Positions 10,415-19,954 of a stretch of DNA of 64,000 nucleotides are shown in pieces (position 1 is the first letter of the stretch; every line of letters begins with the position of its first letter). A model generated the notes under the pieces. The model was not told where the DNA came from and made no database searches. It worked only from the letters and a program-made list of their open reading frames with translations. The translations under genes and the position numbers were made by a program. The stretch is from Atlantibacter subterraneus (GTDB lineage Bacteria; Pseudomonadota; Gammaproteobacteria; Enterobacterales; Enterobacteriaceae): NCBI RefSeq assembly GCF_007570865.1, contig NZ_VLPS01000007.1, positions 264,208-328,207 of the forward strand, written 5' to 3'.

Positions 10415-11212
10415 ATGCAGGATAAACAGACGCATCCCGATACCACCTTTTCTCTGCGCGATATCACCTTCCGGGTACCAGGCCGAACCCTGCTTCACCC
10501 GCTCTCATTGACCTTTCCTGTCGGTAAAGTGACGGGCCTGATCGGCCACAACGGTTCCGGGAAATCCACCCTGCTGAAAATGCTTGGCCGCCATCAGAAG
10601 CCGTCCGACGGCGATCTGCTGCTCAACGATTTACCCCTCGACCAGTGGACCAGCAAAGCCTTTGCCCGCCAGGTGGCGTATTTGCCGCAGCAACTGCCGC
10701 CCGCCGAAGGCATGACGGTGCGCGAGCTGGTGGCGATTGGCCGCTATCCGTGGCACGGCGCGCTAGGCCGTTTCGGCGTGGCCGATCGTGAGAAAGTGGA
10801 AGAGGCTATTGAGCTGGTAGGGCTGAAGCCGTTCGCCCATCGTCTGGTGGACAGCCTGTCCGGCGGCGAACGCCAGCGGGTGTGGATTGCGATGCTGGTG
10901 GCTCAGGACAGCCGCTGTTTACTGCTGGATGAACCAACTTCGGCGCTGGATATTGCCCATCAGGTGGACGTGCTGGCGCTGATCCATCGCCTGAGCCAGC
11001 AAAAAGGCTTAACGGTGATCGCCGTACTGCACGATATCAACATGGCGGCGCGCTACTGTGATTATCTGGTGGCGCTGCGCGGCGGCGAAATGATTGCCCA
11101 GGGCGAACCTGCTGCCATGATGCAGAGCGAAACCCTGGAGCGTATCTACGGTATTCCTATGGGGATACTGCCCCATCCTGCGGGCGCGGCCCCGGTGAGC
11201 TTTGTCTACTGA
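10415..11212 (+). CDS. fhuC: Ferric hydroxamate ABC transporter ATP-binding protein FhuC
   Basis: ATPase that drives FhuB-mediated import of ferric hydroxamates. 265 residues from ATG 10415, equal to E. coli FhuC. Walker A is GHNGSGKST, the signature is LSGGERQR and Walker B is CLLLDEPTSALD, followed by the switch histidine in VLHDINMAAR. An in-frame ATG at 10409 and a GTG at 10391 also exist; the ribosome site is weak for all, so I chose by family length. The stop overlaps the fhuD start (TGATG), which points to translational coupling. Confidence 0.95.
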   Translation: MQDKQTHPDTTFSLRDITFRVPGRTLLHPLSLTFPVGKVTGLIGHNGSGKSTLLKMLGRHQKPSDGDLLLNDLPLDQWTSKAFARQVAYLPQQLPPAEGMTVRELVAIGRYPWHGALGRFGVADREKVEEAIELVGLKPFAHRLVDSLSGGERQRVWIAMLVAQDSRCLLLDEPTSALDIAHQVDVLALIHRLSQQKGLTVIAVLHDINMAARYCDYLVALRGGEMIAQGEPAAMMQSETLERIYGIPMGILPHPAGAAPVSFVY

Positions 11213-12108
11213 TGTCTGATTCCCTGTTAACCCTGATTTCCCGTCGTCGTCTGGTGACGGCGATGGCGCTGTCGCCGCTGCTGTGGCAAATGGAGTCCGC
11301 CCGCGCTGCAACGGTCGACCCGCATCGCGTGGTGGCGCTGGAGTGGCTGCCTGTTGAGCTGTTGATGGCGCTTGGCGTGATGCCCTACGGCGTAGCGGAT
11401 ATTGTTAACTACAAAATGTGGGTCAATGAGCCTGCGTTGCCGGACTCGGTGATCGACGTCGGGCTGCGTACCGAGCCGAATCTCGAACTGCTGGCGCAAA
11501 TGAAGCCGTCGATGCTGGTCTGGTCCACGGGCTACGGCCCCTCGGAAGAGACATTACGGCCTATCGCGCCGGGGCGCGGCTTCAGCTTCAGCGACGGTAA
11601 ACAACCGCTGACCAAAGCGCGCAACTCGCTGCTGGAGATGGGCGAGCTGCTGGGGCTTTCCCAGGCGGCGCACGCGCATCTGGATAAGTTTGACGCGTAT
11701 CTGGCGCAGATGAAACCGCGCTTTGCCGGACGGGGCAATCGCCCGATCCTGATGATGACCCTGATGGACGAGCGCCATGTGCTGGTGATCGGTGAAAACA
11801 GCCTGTTCCAGCAGGTCATGGATGTGATGGGCATTCCCAATGCCTGGCACGGCGAAACTAATTTTTGGGGCAGCGCCGTGGTGGGTATCGAACGGCTGGC
11901 GGCGGTAAAAGACGCCGACGTGCTGTGCTTTGAACACGGTGACGACGCCCTGATGAAACGTATTGCCGTCACCCCGCTGTGGAACGCGATGCCGTTTATC
12001 CGTCAGCAGCGCTTCCAGCGCGTGCCCGCCGTGTGGTTCTACGGCGCGACCCTGTCGTCGATGCATTTCTGCCGGGTGCTGGATGCCGCGCTGGGAGGCA
12101 AAGCATGA
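11212..12108 (+). CDS. fhuD: Periplasmic ferric hydroxamate-binding protein FhuD
   Basis: Class III solute-binding protein that carries ferrichrome-type complexes from FhuA to FhuB. 298 residues. The N-terminus has a twin-arginine motif SRRRLV at about residues 10-15, followed by a hydrophobic stretch and an ARA/A-type cleavage site, consistent with Tat export as known for E. coli FhuD. Conserved segments RVVALEWLPVELL and the tryptophan-rich ETNFWGS region fit the family. It overlaps fhuC by one base and fhuB by four. Confidence 0.95.
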   Translation: MSDSLLTLISRRRLVTAMALSPLLWQMESARAATVDPHRVVALEWLPVELLMALGVMPYGVADIVNYKMWVNEPALPDSVIDVGLRTEPNLELLAQMKPSMLVWSTGYGPSEETLRPIAPGRGFSFSDGKQPLTKARNSLLEMGELLGLSQAAHAHLDKFDAYLAQMKPRFAGRGNRPILMMTLMDERHVLVIGENSLFQQVMDVMGIPNAWHGETNFWGSAVVGIERLAAVKDADVLCFEHGDDALMKRIAVTPLWNAMPFIRQQRFQRVPAVWFYGATLSSMHFCRVLDAALGGKA

Positions 12109-14090
12109 GGGCCAAAAGCAATTTGTTCGCGCCGGTGCTGCTGTCGGTGATGTTTCTGGCCGGGTTGTGGCTCACCTGGTTTAACCTCAATCATCAACTG
12201 CCGCGCGACCAGTGGAGCGCGGCGCTGTGGCATCCCAGCCAGGATGCTCTCGATCAGATGCTGTTCCACTACAGCGCGCTGCCGCGCCTGGCGCTGTCGC
12301 TGCTGGTTGGCGCGGGGCTGGGCCTGGTGGGCGTGCTGTTCCAGCAGGTGCTGCGCAATCCGCTGGCGGAGCCGACCACGCTTGGCGTGGCGACCGGCGC
12401 GCAGCTGGGCGTTGCCATCGCCACGCTGTGGGCGCTGCCCGGCGGCTATATGACCTCGCAGTTCGCCGCGCTGGCGGGCTCGGCGCTGGTGGGGCTGATC
12501 GTTTTCGGCGTCGCCTGGAATAAACGCTTATCGCCCATCACGCTGATTCTGGCGGGGCTGGTGGTCAGTCTGTACTGCGGCGCGGTGAATCAGCTGATTG
12601 TGATTTTCCATCACGACCAGCTGCAAAGCGTATTTTTGTGGAGCACCGGGGCGCTTAATCAGACCGACTGGAGCATTGTCTCCCGGCTGTGGCCGCAACT
12701 GCTGGGCGGCGTGATGCTGACGCTATTGCTGCTGCGCCCGCTCACCCTGATGGGTCTCGACGATGGCGTGGCGCGCAATCTGGGGTTAGCGCTCTCCATG
12801 GCGCGCCTGGCGGCGCTGGTGCTGGCTATCGCGATTAGCGCCCTGTTGGTTAACGCGGTGGGAATTATCGGTTTTATCGGCCTGTTTGCGCCGCTGCTGG
12901 CGAAAATGCTCGGCGCGCGCCGCCTGCTGTCCCGGCTGATCCTCGCGCCGCTGATTGGCGCGCTGATCCTGTGGCTCTCCGATCAGATGATTGTCTGGCT
13001 GACGCGGGTATGGATGGAGGTGTCCACCGGCGCGGTAACAGCGTTAATCGGCGCGCCGCTGCTGTTGTGGCTGCTGCCGCGCTTGCGTACCCAGAGCGCG
13101 CCGTCGCTTGACGCGGGCGACCATATCCCCGTAGAGCGCCAGCACGTGCTGCTATTCAGCCTGGCGGGCGTCGGGGTGCTGCTGCTGATGATTGCCGTTG
13201 CCCTGACGTTTGGCCGTGATGCGCACGGCTGGACCTGGGCCAGCGGCGATCTGTTGCGCGATCTGCTGCCGTGGCGCTGGCCGCGCGTGCTGGCGGCGAT
13301 GACCGCTGGCTGCATGCTGGCGGTGGCGGGCTGCATTATCCAGCGGCTGACCGGCAACGCCATGGCGAGCCCGGAAGTGCTGGGCATTAGCTCCGGCGCG
13401 GCGTTTGGCGTGGTGTTGATGCTGTTCCTGGTGCCGGGAGATGCTTTTGGCTGGCTGCTGCCAGCCGGGAGCCTGGGCGCTGCCGCCACGCTGCTGATTA
13501 TCATGATCGCTGCCGGGCGCGGCGGGTTTTCTCCGCACCGGATGCTGCTCGCCGGGATGGCGTTAAGTACTGCCTTCACCATGCTGCTGATGATGCTCCA
13601 GGCCAGCGGCGATCCGCGTATGGCGAAAGTCATCACCTGGATTTCCGGGTCGACCTACAGCGTAACCGGCCAGCACGCGGTGTACAGTTTTATCGTGATG
13701 GCGGTGCTGCTGGCGCTGACGCCGCTGTGCCGCCGCTGGCTGACCGTGCTACCGCTGGGTGGCGATACGGCGCGGGCGGTGGGATTGGCGCTCACGCCGT
13801 CACGCGTGACGTTGCTGATGCTGGCGTCGGGCCTGACGGCGGCGGCCACCATGACTATCGGCCCGCTGAGTTTCGTTGGGCTGATGGCTCCGCATATCAC
13901 CCGGATGATGGGCTTTCGCCGCGCGCTGCCGCAGCTGGTGATTTCCGCGCTGCTTGGCGGGCTGCTGCTGGTGGTCGCAGACTGGTGCGGACGAATGGTG
14001 ATGTTCCCGTACCAGATCCCCGCCGGATTGTTGTCGACCTTTATTGGCGCGCCGTACTTTGTGTATCTGCTGCGTAAGCAGAGCCGATAA
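12105..14090 (+). CDS. fhuB: Ferric hydroxamate permease FhuB
   Basis: Inner-membrane permease made of two fused BtuC-like halves, so one chain does the work of a dimer. 661 residues from ATG 12105, close to the E. coli length of 660. Each half shows the family blocks: NPLAEPTTLGVATGAQLG in the N-half and NAMASPEVLGISSGAAFG in the C-half. The start overlaps the fhuD stop as ATGA and has GGAGG about five bases upstream; an upstream in-frame ATG would lie inside fhuD and is unlikely. Last gene of the operon, followed by a terminator. Confidence 0.96.
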   Translation: MRAKSNLFAPVLLSVMFLAGLWLTWFNLNHQLPRDQWSAALWHPSQDALDQMLFHYSALPRLALSLLVGAGLGLVGVLFQQVLRNPLAEPTTLGVATGAQLGVAIATLWALPGGYMTSQFAALAGSALVGLIVFGVAWNKRLSPITLILAGLVVSLYCGAVNQLIVIFHHDQLQSVFLWSTGALNQTDWSIVSRLWPQLLGGVMLTLLLLRPLTLMGLDDGVARNLGLALSMARLAALVLAIAISALLVNAVGIIGFIGLFAPLLAKMLGARRLLSRLILAPLIGALILWLSDQMIVWLTRVWMEVSTGAVTALIGAPLLLWLLPRLRTQSAPSLDAGDHIPVERQHVLLFSLAGVGVLLLMIAVALTFGRDAHGWTWASGDLLRDLLPWRWPRVLAAMTAGCMLAVAGCIIQRLTGNAMASPEVLGISSGAAFGVVLMLFLVPGDAFGWLLPAGSLGAAATLLIIMIAAGRGGFSPHRMLLAGMALSTAFTMLLMMLQASGDPRMAKVITWISGSTYSVTGQHAVYSFIVMAVLLALTPLCRRWLTVLPLGGDTARAVGLALTPSRVTLLMLASGLTAAATMTIGPLSFVGLMAPHITRMMGFRRALPQLVISALLGGLLLVVADWCGRMVMFPYQIPAGLLSTFIGAPYFVYLLRKQSR

Positions 14091-14098
14091 TTGCGCTG

Positions 14099-14127
14099 GC
14101 CCCTTTGATCGGCAAAGGGGCCTTATT
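14099..14127 (+). terminator. Terminator after fhuB
   Basis: GGCCCCTTT and AAAGGGGCC form a nine-pair perfect stem around a seven-base loop, followed by TTATT. It overlaps the last codon of the convergent lysR gene. Confidence 0.8.
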
Positions 14128-15025
14128 CTGCCGGAACCGCACGGGCGATAAACTCGCGCAGCCACTGATGCGCCGGGTCGCGGTGCACTCGCTCCGGCCA
14201 GAGCATCATCTTCTCAAACCCCGCAATCTCAATCGGCGCGTCCAGCACGCGCAGCGCCGGATCGTCGCGCACCAGCCGTTCCGGCAACATCGCCACCAGC
14301 CTGGTGCGGCTTAACACGGCGCTGACAAAGCTGAAGTGCGGCACCGAGAGCACCACGTTGCGGCGCAGCCCCAGTTTCGCCAGCGCCTCGTCGGTGCTAC
14401 CAACAAAACCGCCGCCGTCCGGCGAGACAATCACATGCTCCAGTTGGCAAAACTGCGCCAGATCCGGCGCGCGTTGCAGGTCGGGATGATCGCGGCGGCA
14501 TACCAGCCGGTAATTTTCATCGAACAGGAAGCGGCTACGCAGTTCCGGCGGTGCGCCGGTGCGGGTAAAAATCGCCAGATCCAGTTTGTCATGCTCCATC
14601 GCGGCGGAGAGGCGGGTCGATGGAATTTCCAGCAGCGCCAGACGGCAGTGCGGAGCGGCCTGGCGTAGCCCGTCCAGCGCGGGCAGCAGGACTGAATATT
14701 CGCTGTAATCCGAGGCGGCGATGCGCCAGGTAAGGGACGCCTCTGCAGGCTCGAAGGGCTGCGGCGAGGCGATGGCATGATCCAGCGCCCGCAGTGCCTG
14801 ACGCAACGGCTCGCGCAGCGCGTCGGCCCTGGCGGTAGGGCGCATGCCGCGCGGCCCCGGCAGCAGCAGCGGATCGCCTAACGATTCGCGAAGTTTAGCT
14901 AACTGTACGCTAACCGACGGTTGGGATAGATTCAGCCGCGCCGCCGCGCGGGTGACGTTCTGCTCGGTGAGCAGCGCATCCAGCGTCAGCAGCAAATTCA
15001 GATCCAGACCGCTGAGATTGTTCAT
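14123..15025 (-). CDS. LysR-family transcriptional regulator, unnamed
   Basis: 300 residues with the standard LysR plan: an N-terminal winged helix-turn-helix (LDLNLLLTLDALL..NVTRAAARLNLSQPSVS) and a two-lobed effector domain with a substrate-binding fold. The N-terminus resembles the NodD/NahR/SyrM-type branch, many of whose members sense aromatic or phenolic compounds; that is an inference only. It is transcribed divergently from the flavoprotein gene at 15112, the usual layout for a LysR regulator and its target, and the gap between them carries repeated sequences that could be its operators. No E. coli K-12 gene sits at this position. The effector is unknown. Confidence 0.92.
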   Translation of the reverse strand: MNNLSGLDLNLLLTLDALLTEQNVTRAAARLNLSQPSVSVQLAKLRESLGDPLLLPGPRGMRPTARADALREPLRQALRALDHAIASPQPFEPAEASLTWRIAASDYSEYSVLLPALDGLRQAAPHCRLALLEIPSTRLSAAMEHDKLDLAIFTRTGAPPELRSRFLFDENYRLVCRRDHPDLQRAPDLAQFCQLEHVIVSPDGGGFVGSTDEALAKLGLRRNVVLSVPHFSFVSAVLSRTRLVAMLPERLVRDDPALRVLDAPIEIAGFEKMMLWPERVHRDPAHQWLREFIARAVPAE

Positions 15026-15068
15026 AACTATACCTGATATATAAGTTATTCACTTCCACTATACCTGA
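15024..15068. promoter_or_regulatory. Repeat-rich operator region between lysR and oxidoreductase
   Basis: The 86-base divergent gap holds a direct repeat CTATACCTGA at 15028-15037 and 15059-15068, 31 bases apart (about three helical turns), and an inverted repeat ATAACT/AGTTAT (15024-15029 and 15044-15049) that overlaps the lysR start codon. Such an arrangement fits LysR binding and autoregulation. The motifs are read directly; their function is inferred. Confidence 0.5.
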
Positions 15069-15111
15069 CAAAGCGCGATGCTGGCGTCACTTTTCATCAG
15101 GAGAAATGATT

Positions 15112-15891
15112 ATGAATGTACTGATTGTCTATGCCCATCCGGAACCCCATTCGCTGAGCGGGGCGCTAAAACAGGTTATGGTGACGCAGCTAACCGCGCT
15201 GGGCCATCAGGTTCAGGTGTCCGATCTGTATGCCATGAACTGGAAGGCCTCGCTGGATGCGGCGGACTTTACCCGCGATCGCCAGGGCAAGCCGTTCGAT
15301 CCGGCAGAGGATTCAAAACTGGGTTACGAGCAGGGATTACAGACCCCGGATATCACTCGTGAGCAGGAAAAACTGCGCTGGGCGGATACGGTGATTTTTC
15401 AGTTCCCACTGTGGTGGTTCTCGATGCCCGCGATAATGAAAGGCTGGTTTGAGCGCGTGTACGCTTACGGTTTTGCCTACGGCGTGGGTGAACACTCCGA
15501 TAGCCACTGGGGCGACCGCTATGGCGAGGGCAACATGACCGGCAAGCGCGCCATGCTGGTGGTCACGGCAGGCGGCTGGGAGAGCCATTACCACCCGCGC
15601 GGCATCAACGGTGGCATCGACGACATACTGTTTCCCATCCAGCATGGGATGCTGTGGTATCCGGGCTTCGATGTTCTGCCGCCGCACGTGATTTATCGCG
15701 TCCATAAGATGGACGATGCGCGTTTTCAGGTGGAGTGCGAGAAGCTGGAGGCGCGGATGAAAACTCTCGAACAGACGGCCCCGCTGCCGTTTCGTCGGCA
15801 GAATTTCGGTGACTATCAGATCCCATCGCTAATCCTGAGGCCGGAACTGGCGGAAGGGGAGAGCGGATGGCGCGTGCATCTGCAGCGCTAA
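15112..15891 (+). CDS. NAD(P)H-dependent flavoprotein oxidoreductase (flavodoxin-2 fold)
   Basis: 259 residues from ATG 15112. The N-terminus MNVLIVYAHPEPHSLSGALK and the middle FQFPLWWFSMPAIMKGWFERV are hallmarks of the NQO1/MdaB/KefF family of FAD- or FMN-dependent two-electron quinone reductases. It is longer than KefF or MdaB and closer to the larger NQO1-like members. The cytoplasm is the expected location, since no signal peptide or membrane segment is seen. AGGAG at 15099-15103 is eight bases from this ATG and only two from an earlier in-frame ATG at 15106, which decides the start. Likely target of the divergent LysR regulator; the substrate could be a quinone or an electrophilic toxin, but this is not shown by the sequence. 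Confidence 0.88.
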   Translation: MNVLIVYAHPEPHSLSGALKQVMVTQLTALGHQVQVSDLYAMNWKASLDAADFTRDRQGKPFDPAEDSKLGYEQGLQTPDITREQEKLRWADTVIFQFPLWWFSMPAIMKGWFERVYAYGFAYGVGEHSDSHWGDRYGEGNMTGKRAMLVVTAGGWESHYHPRGINGGIDDILFPIQHGMLWYPGFDVLPPHVIYRVHKMDDARFQVECEKLEARMKTLEQTAPLPFRRQNFGDYQIPSLILRPELAEGESGWRVHLQR

Positions 15892-15892
15892 A

Positions 15893-15923
15893 GGAAAGCG
15901 GCCCGCGCCGGATAGCGCGGGCC
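15893..15923 (-). terminator. Terminator after hemL
   Basis: GGCCCGCGC and GCGCGGGCC form a strong nine-pair stem around CGGATA (15900-15923). On the minus strand it is followed by a T-rich CTTTCCTTT, so it best serves hemL, though it may also stop transcription coming from the oxidoreductase gene. Confidence 0.65.
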
Positions 15924-15929
15924 TGAGGA

Positions 15930-17210
15930 TTACAGCTTCGCAAACACCTGACGCGCCGCGTCGATGGTGTTATCGATATCTTCTTCGCTGTGCGCCACGG
16001 ACATAAAGCCCGCTTCAAACGCCGACGGCGCAAGGTATACACCTTCTTCCAGCATCAGGTGGAAGAAACGCTTAAAGCGCTCGACGTCGCAGCCCAGTAC
16101 GTCCTGATAGCAGGTGACGCTCGGCGCATCGGTAAAGAACAGGCCGAACATGCCGCCGACATGGTTCACCACCAGCGGGATCCCCGCCTCCTGCGCCGCT
16201 TCGCGTAGCCCTTCCGCCAGACGGGTGGTCAGGTCGGTCAGGGTGGCGTGAATGCCCGGCTGGGCCACTTCGGTCAGACAGGCGTAGCCCGCCGCCATGG
16301 CGATCGGGTTGCCGGACAGGGTCCCCGCCTGGTAAACCGGGCCGGTTGGTGCCAGCGCTTCCATGATTTCACGGCGTCCGCCGAACGCGCCCACCGGCAT
16401 ACCGCCGCCGATGATTTTGCCGAGGCAAGTCAAATCCGGCTCCACGCCGTAATAAGATTGCGCGCCCGCCAGCGCCACGCGGAAGCCGGTCATCACTTCA
16501 TCAATAATCAGCAGCGCGCCGAATTCATCGCAGAGCGCACGCAGGCCCGGCAGGAAGTCCGGCTGCGGCGGAATGCAGTTCATGTTGCCGGCAACCGGCT
16601 CGACGATGATGCAGGCGATGTCCTGCGGATACTGCTCAAACGCCTCGCGCACCGAAGCGAGATCGTTGTAGGTGCAGGTCAGGGTGTGTTTGGCGAAATC
16701 CGCCGGGACGCCCGGCGAGTTCGGCTGGCCGAGGGTCAGCGCGCCGGAACCGGCTTTCACTAACAGGCAGTCGGCGTGGCCGTGATAGCAGCCTTCGAAT
16801 TTGATAATTTTATCGCGATGGGTGTAACCGCGCGCCAGGCGGATTGCGCTCATGGTGGCTTCGGTGCCGGAGTTCACCATTCGCACCATATCCATCGTCG
16901 GCACCAGTTCGGTCACCAGCTGCGCCATTTTGACTTCCATTTCGGTGGGCGCGCCAAAGCTTAAACCGCGCTGGGCGGCTTCGATGACCGCGTTGCGGAT
17001 GGCGGGGTGGTTATGTCCCAGCACCATCGGACCCCAGGAGCCTACGTAGTCGATATAGGCTTTTCCGTCGGCGTCATACAGGTAAGCTCCGTCGGCGCGC
17101 TCAATGAAAAGTGGTGTGCCCCCTACGCCAGTAAACGCGCGGACCGGTGAATTAACCCCGCCAGGGATAAGCTCGCGTGCGGCAGCGTAGAGATGTTCAG
17201 ACTTACTCAT
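15930..17210 (-). CDS. hemL: Glutamate-1-semialdehyde 2,1-aminomutase
   Basis: PLP enzyme that converts glutamate-1-semialdehyde to 5-aminolevulinate, the second committed step of C5 tetrapyrrole synthesis. 426 residues from ATG 17210, equal to the E. coli enzyme; an upstream ATG would add eleven atypical residues. The PLP lysine is in [13 protein letters not shown] near residue 265, with the preceding [10 protein letters not shown] motif holding the PLP-contacting aspartate. Single gene, convergent to the oxidoreductase gene and divergent from clcA. Haem demand links it loosely to the iron-uptake genes upstream, but no shared control is visible. Confidence 0.97.
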   Translation of the reverse strand: MSKSEHLYAAARELIPGGVNSPVRAFTGVGGTPLFIERADGAYLYDADGKAYIDYVGSWGPMVLGHNHPAIRNAVIEAAQRGLSFGAPTEMEVKMAQLVTELVPTMDMVRMVNSGTEATMSAIRLARGYTHRDKIIKFEGCYHGHADCLLVKAGSGALTLGQPNSPGVPADFAKHTLTCTYNDLASVREAFEQYPQDIACIIVEPVAGNMNCIPPQPDFLPGLRALCDEFGALLIIDEVMTGFRVALAGAQSYYGVEPDLTCLGKIIGGGMPVGAFGGRREIMEALAPTGPVYQAGTLSGNPIAMAAGYACLTEVAQPGIHATLTDLTTRLAEGLREAAQEAGIPLVVNHVGGMFGLFFTDAPSVTCYQDVLGCDVERFKRFFHLMLEEGVYLAPSAFEAGFMSVAHSEEDIDNTIDAARQVFAKL

Positions 17211-17387
17211 GAATCGGCTCCTGATTCGTGGAATGGGTAACAACGGGCTATTCTAAGGGATCCACGGAAGGTATTAAAAGTTTTGCCCGATTAAAGCATC
17301 ATAATTCGAAGGGATTTTCCTCGCGACGTCTGGCTTGAGGGCGAGTAAAATGCCGCGCGTTATAAAACTACCTAAAAATGATGATGT

Positions 17388-18797
17388 ATGAACTCTGAGA
17401 ACTCCTCGTTTGAAGCACAGCAGTTTATCCGCCTGACGCGGCGCGCGCGGATCCGGCAATTGCTTAACCGCGATAAAACCCCCGTCGCGATCCTGTTGAT
17501 GGCCGCCGTGGTCGGCACGATTACCGGCCTGGTGGGCGTGGCATTCGATAAAGCCGTAGAGTGGGTGCAGCTGAATCGCATGATGCTACTGGCCAGCACC
17601 GCAGACCGCGAATGGCTGGTCTGGCCGCTGGCGTTTATCGTTTCGGCGCTGCTGGCGATGTTCGGCTACTGGCTGGTGCGCCGTTTTGCGCCAGAAGCGG
17701 GCGGTTCGGGCATCCCGGAAATCGAAGGCGCGATGGAAGAATTACGCCCGGTGCGCTGGTGGCGCGTGCTGCCGGTGAAGTTTTTCGGCGGCATGGGGAC
17801 GCTGGGCGCGGGTATGGTGCTGGGGCGCGAAGGGCCAACCGTGCAGATCGGCGGCAATATCGGGCGCATGGTGCTGGATATTTTTCGCATGCGCAGCGCT
17901 GAGGCGCGCCATACGCTACTGGCGACCGGTGCGGCGGCGGGCCTTTCCGCGGCTTTTAACGCGCCGCTGGCGGGCATTCTGTTTATCATCGAAGAGATGC
18001 GTCCGCAGTTTCGCTACAGCCTGATCTCCATTAAGGCCGTGTTCACCGGCGTGATTATGTCGAGCATTGTGTTTCGCGTGTTTAATGGCGAAGCGGCGAT
18101 TATCGATGTTGGTCAACTCTCCAACGCGCCAATCCATACCCTGTGGCTGTATCTGGTATTAGGGATGATTTTTGGCATTGTCGGGCCGCTGTTTAACGCG
18201 CTGGTGCTGAAGGCGCAGGATATCTTCGCCCGCATCCACGGCGGCAATACCACGAAGTGGGTGCTGATCGGCGGATTGATCGGCGGGCTGTGCGGCGTGC
18301 TGGGGCTGATCGATCCCAGCGCGGCGGGGGGCGGTTTTAATCTGATCCCCATTGCCGCAGCGGGCAATTTTACCGTCGGGATGCTGCTGTTTATCTTTAT
18401 CACCCGCATCATCACTACGGTGCTGTGCTTCTCCTCTGGCGCACCGGGTGGCATTTTTGCGCCGATGCTGGCGCTGGGGACGCTGCTGGGCACCGCGTTC
18501 GGCATGGCCTGTATCGCCTGGTTCCCGGCGTGGCAGCTGGATCCGGGCACCTTTGCCATCGCCGGAATGGGGGCGCTGTTCGCCGCCTCGGTGCGCGCGC
18601 CGCTGACCGGTATCGTGCTGGTTCTGGAAATGACCGACAATTATCAGCTCATATTGCCAATGATAATTACCTGTCTGGGTGCCACACTGCTGGCGCAGTT
18701 CCTGGGCGGCAAGCCGCTCTATTCCACGATCCTCGCGCGTACGCTCGCGAAACAGGAAGCGGAGCGGCAGCAGGCTGCCCGACCGGAGAATACTTGA
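17388..18797 (+). CDS. clcA: H+/Cl- exchange transporter ClcA
   Basis: Inner-membrane CLC antiporter (two chloride per proton) that supports extreme acid resistance in E. coli. 469 residues, slightly shorter than the E. coli 473. The selectivity motifs GSGIPE, GREGP and GGIFAP are all present; the glutamate of GREGP is the external gate, and the internal proton glutamate lies in the [10 protein letters not shown] segment. Many hydrophobic helices cover the length. The start ATG has no strong ribosome site. Divergent from hemL and followed after 132 bases by erpA. Confidence 0.96.
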   Translation: MNSENSSFEAQQFIRLTRRARIRQLLNRDKTPVAILLMAAVVGTITGLVGVAFDKAVEWVQLNRMMLLASTADREWLVWPLAFIVSALLAMFGYWLVRRFAPEAGGSGIPEIEGAMEELRPVRWWRVLPVKFFGGMGTLGAGMVLGREGPTVQIGGNIGRMVLDIFRMRSAEARHTLLATGAAAGLSAAFNAPLAGILFIIEEMRPQFRYSLISIKAVFTGVIMSSIVFRVFNGEAAIIDVGQLSNAPIHTLWLYLVLGMIFGIVGPLFNALVLKAQDIFARIHGGNTTKWVLIGGLIGGLCGVLGLIDPSAAGGGFNLIPIAAAGNFTVGMLLFIFITRIITTVLCFSSGAPGGIFAPMLALGTLLGTAFGMACIAWFPAWQLDPGTFAIAGMGALFAASVRAPLTGIVLVLEMTDNYQLILPMIITCLGATLLAQFLGGKPLYSTILARTLAKQEAERQQAARPENT

Positions 18798-18929
18798 ACG
18801 ATTTACCAGGGTATTAGATAATAGCCAAAAGATTGGGTGATATCCGTCATACTTCTGGCCGTTTCTTTCCCGGGACCGCCTCCAGCATTCGGTTAATTAC
18901 CCGAATCGCCGTATCAATGGGAGCAAATA

Positions 18930-19274
18930 ATGAGTGATGACGTAGCGCTGCCTCTGCAATTTACCGATGCAGCAGCCAATAAAGTAAAAAGCCTGGTTGC
19001 CGATGAAGAGAACCCGAACCTGAAACTGCGTGTGTATATCACCGGTGGCGGTTGCAGCGGCTTCCAGTATGGTTTTACCTTTGATGATCAGATCAACGAA
19101 GGCGACATGACCATTGAGAAACAGGGTGTCGCGCTGGTGGTCGATCCGATGAGCCTGCAATATCTGGTGGGCGGCGCGGTGGATTACACCGAAGGCCTGG
19201 AAGGTTCCCGCTTTGTGGTGACGAACCCGAACGCCACCAGCACCTGCGGCTGCGGTTCTTCATTCAGCATTTAA
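18930..19274 (+). CDS. erpA: A-type iron-sulfur cluster carrier ErpA
   Basis: Delivers Fe-S clusters to apoproteins, notably the IspG and IspH enzymes of isoprenoid synthesis, which also begins at dxr in this window. 114 residues, with the three ligand cysteines C42 ([11 protein letters not shown]), C106 and C108 (CGCGSSF), exactly as in E. coli. GGGAG lies eight bases before the start. In E. coli it is controlled by IscR; I did not find a clear IscR box here. Single gene with a terminator. Confidence 0.97.
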   Translation: MSDDVALPLQFTDAAANKVKSLVADEENPNLKLRVYITGGGCSGFQYGFTFDDQINEGDMTIEKQGVALVVDPMSLQYLVGGAVDYTEGLEGSRFVVTNPNATSTCGCGSSFSI

Positions 19275-19289
19275 GCCGTAACGCCGATA

Positions 19290-19325
19290 AAAAAAGCCGT
19301 GATTGCATCACGGCTTTTTTGTTTT
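19290..19325. terminator. Bidirectional terminator between erpA and yadS
   Basis: AAAAAGCCGTGAT/ATCACGGCTTTTTT forms a long perfect stem with runs of A and T on either side, so it can stop transcription from erpA on the plus strand and from yadS on the minus strand. Confidence 0.9.
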
Positions 19326-19945
19326 CAGGCCCGGTCATCCAGCGCGAAGGTCGGCAGCTTTAAGTGCCAGCGGATCGCCGCCAGCCGAATTGTCAGCGTC
19401 ACCGCCATGCCCACCATACTGGCCTGTTCCAGCGGCATGCCGAACAGATAGAAAGCGTTAGCATGAACGATGCCGCCAATAATACAGGCGGTGGCGTAGA
19501 TTTCGGTGCGCAGGATCATTGGTACTTCGCGCGCCAGCACATCGCGGATAATCCCGCCGCCCACGCCGGTCAGCACGCCCATACACACCGCCACCAGCGG
19601 GCCGGTTCCGGCCATAAAGGCTTTGTTCACCCCGATGCCGACAAACACCGCCAGCCCGACCGCATCCAGCACCGGCAGTACCCATTTCGGCAGGCGGCGC
19701 GGCTGGCGCACCAGCACAATGGTCAGCATACAGGTGACCATCGCCACCACCAGATCGGTGGGATCTTTCACCCAGAATACCGGGCCGTGGGCGAGGGCCA
19801 TATCGCGGATGGTGCCGCCGCCCACTGCGGTCACCACGCCCAGCACCAGTACGCCGAACGGATCCATCCGCAGCTTACCGGCCAGTAAAACCCCTGAAAT
19901 AGCAAAAACGGCAGTACCAATGATATCCAGCCAATAGACCAGCAT
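19325..19945 (-). CDS. yadS: TRIC-type membrane channel family protein YadS
   Basis: 206 residues, almost entirely hydrophobic, with two homologous halves marked by the glycine motifs GGGTIRD (near residue 42) and GGGIIRD (near residue 128). This is the UPF0126/TRIC family; bacterial homologs have been shown by structure to be trimeric cation channels, and a link to glycine uptake has been proposed for some. The physiological substrate here is not known. It follows btuF after nine bases, probably as the last gene of mtnN-btuF-yadS. Confidence 0.9.
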   Translation of the reverse strand: MLVYWLDIIGTAVFAISGVLLAGKLRMDPFGVLVLGVVTAVGGGTIRDMALAHGPVFWVKDPTDLVVAMVTCMLTIVLVRQPRRLPKWVLPVLDAVGLAVFVGIGVNKAFMAGTGPLVAVCMGVLTGVGGGIIRDVLAREVPMILRTEIYATACIIGGIVHANAFYLFGMPLEQASMVGMAVTLTIRLAAIRWHLKLPTFALDDRA

Positions 19946-19954
19946 CGCTCACCC

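Noticed and set aside
17274..17459. Small minus-strand frame in the hemL-clcA gap
   Set aside because: Overlaps the clcA start and shows no ribosome site or similarity.
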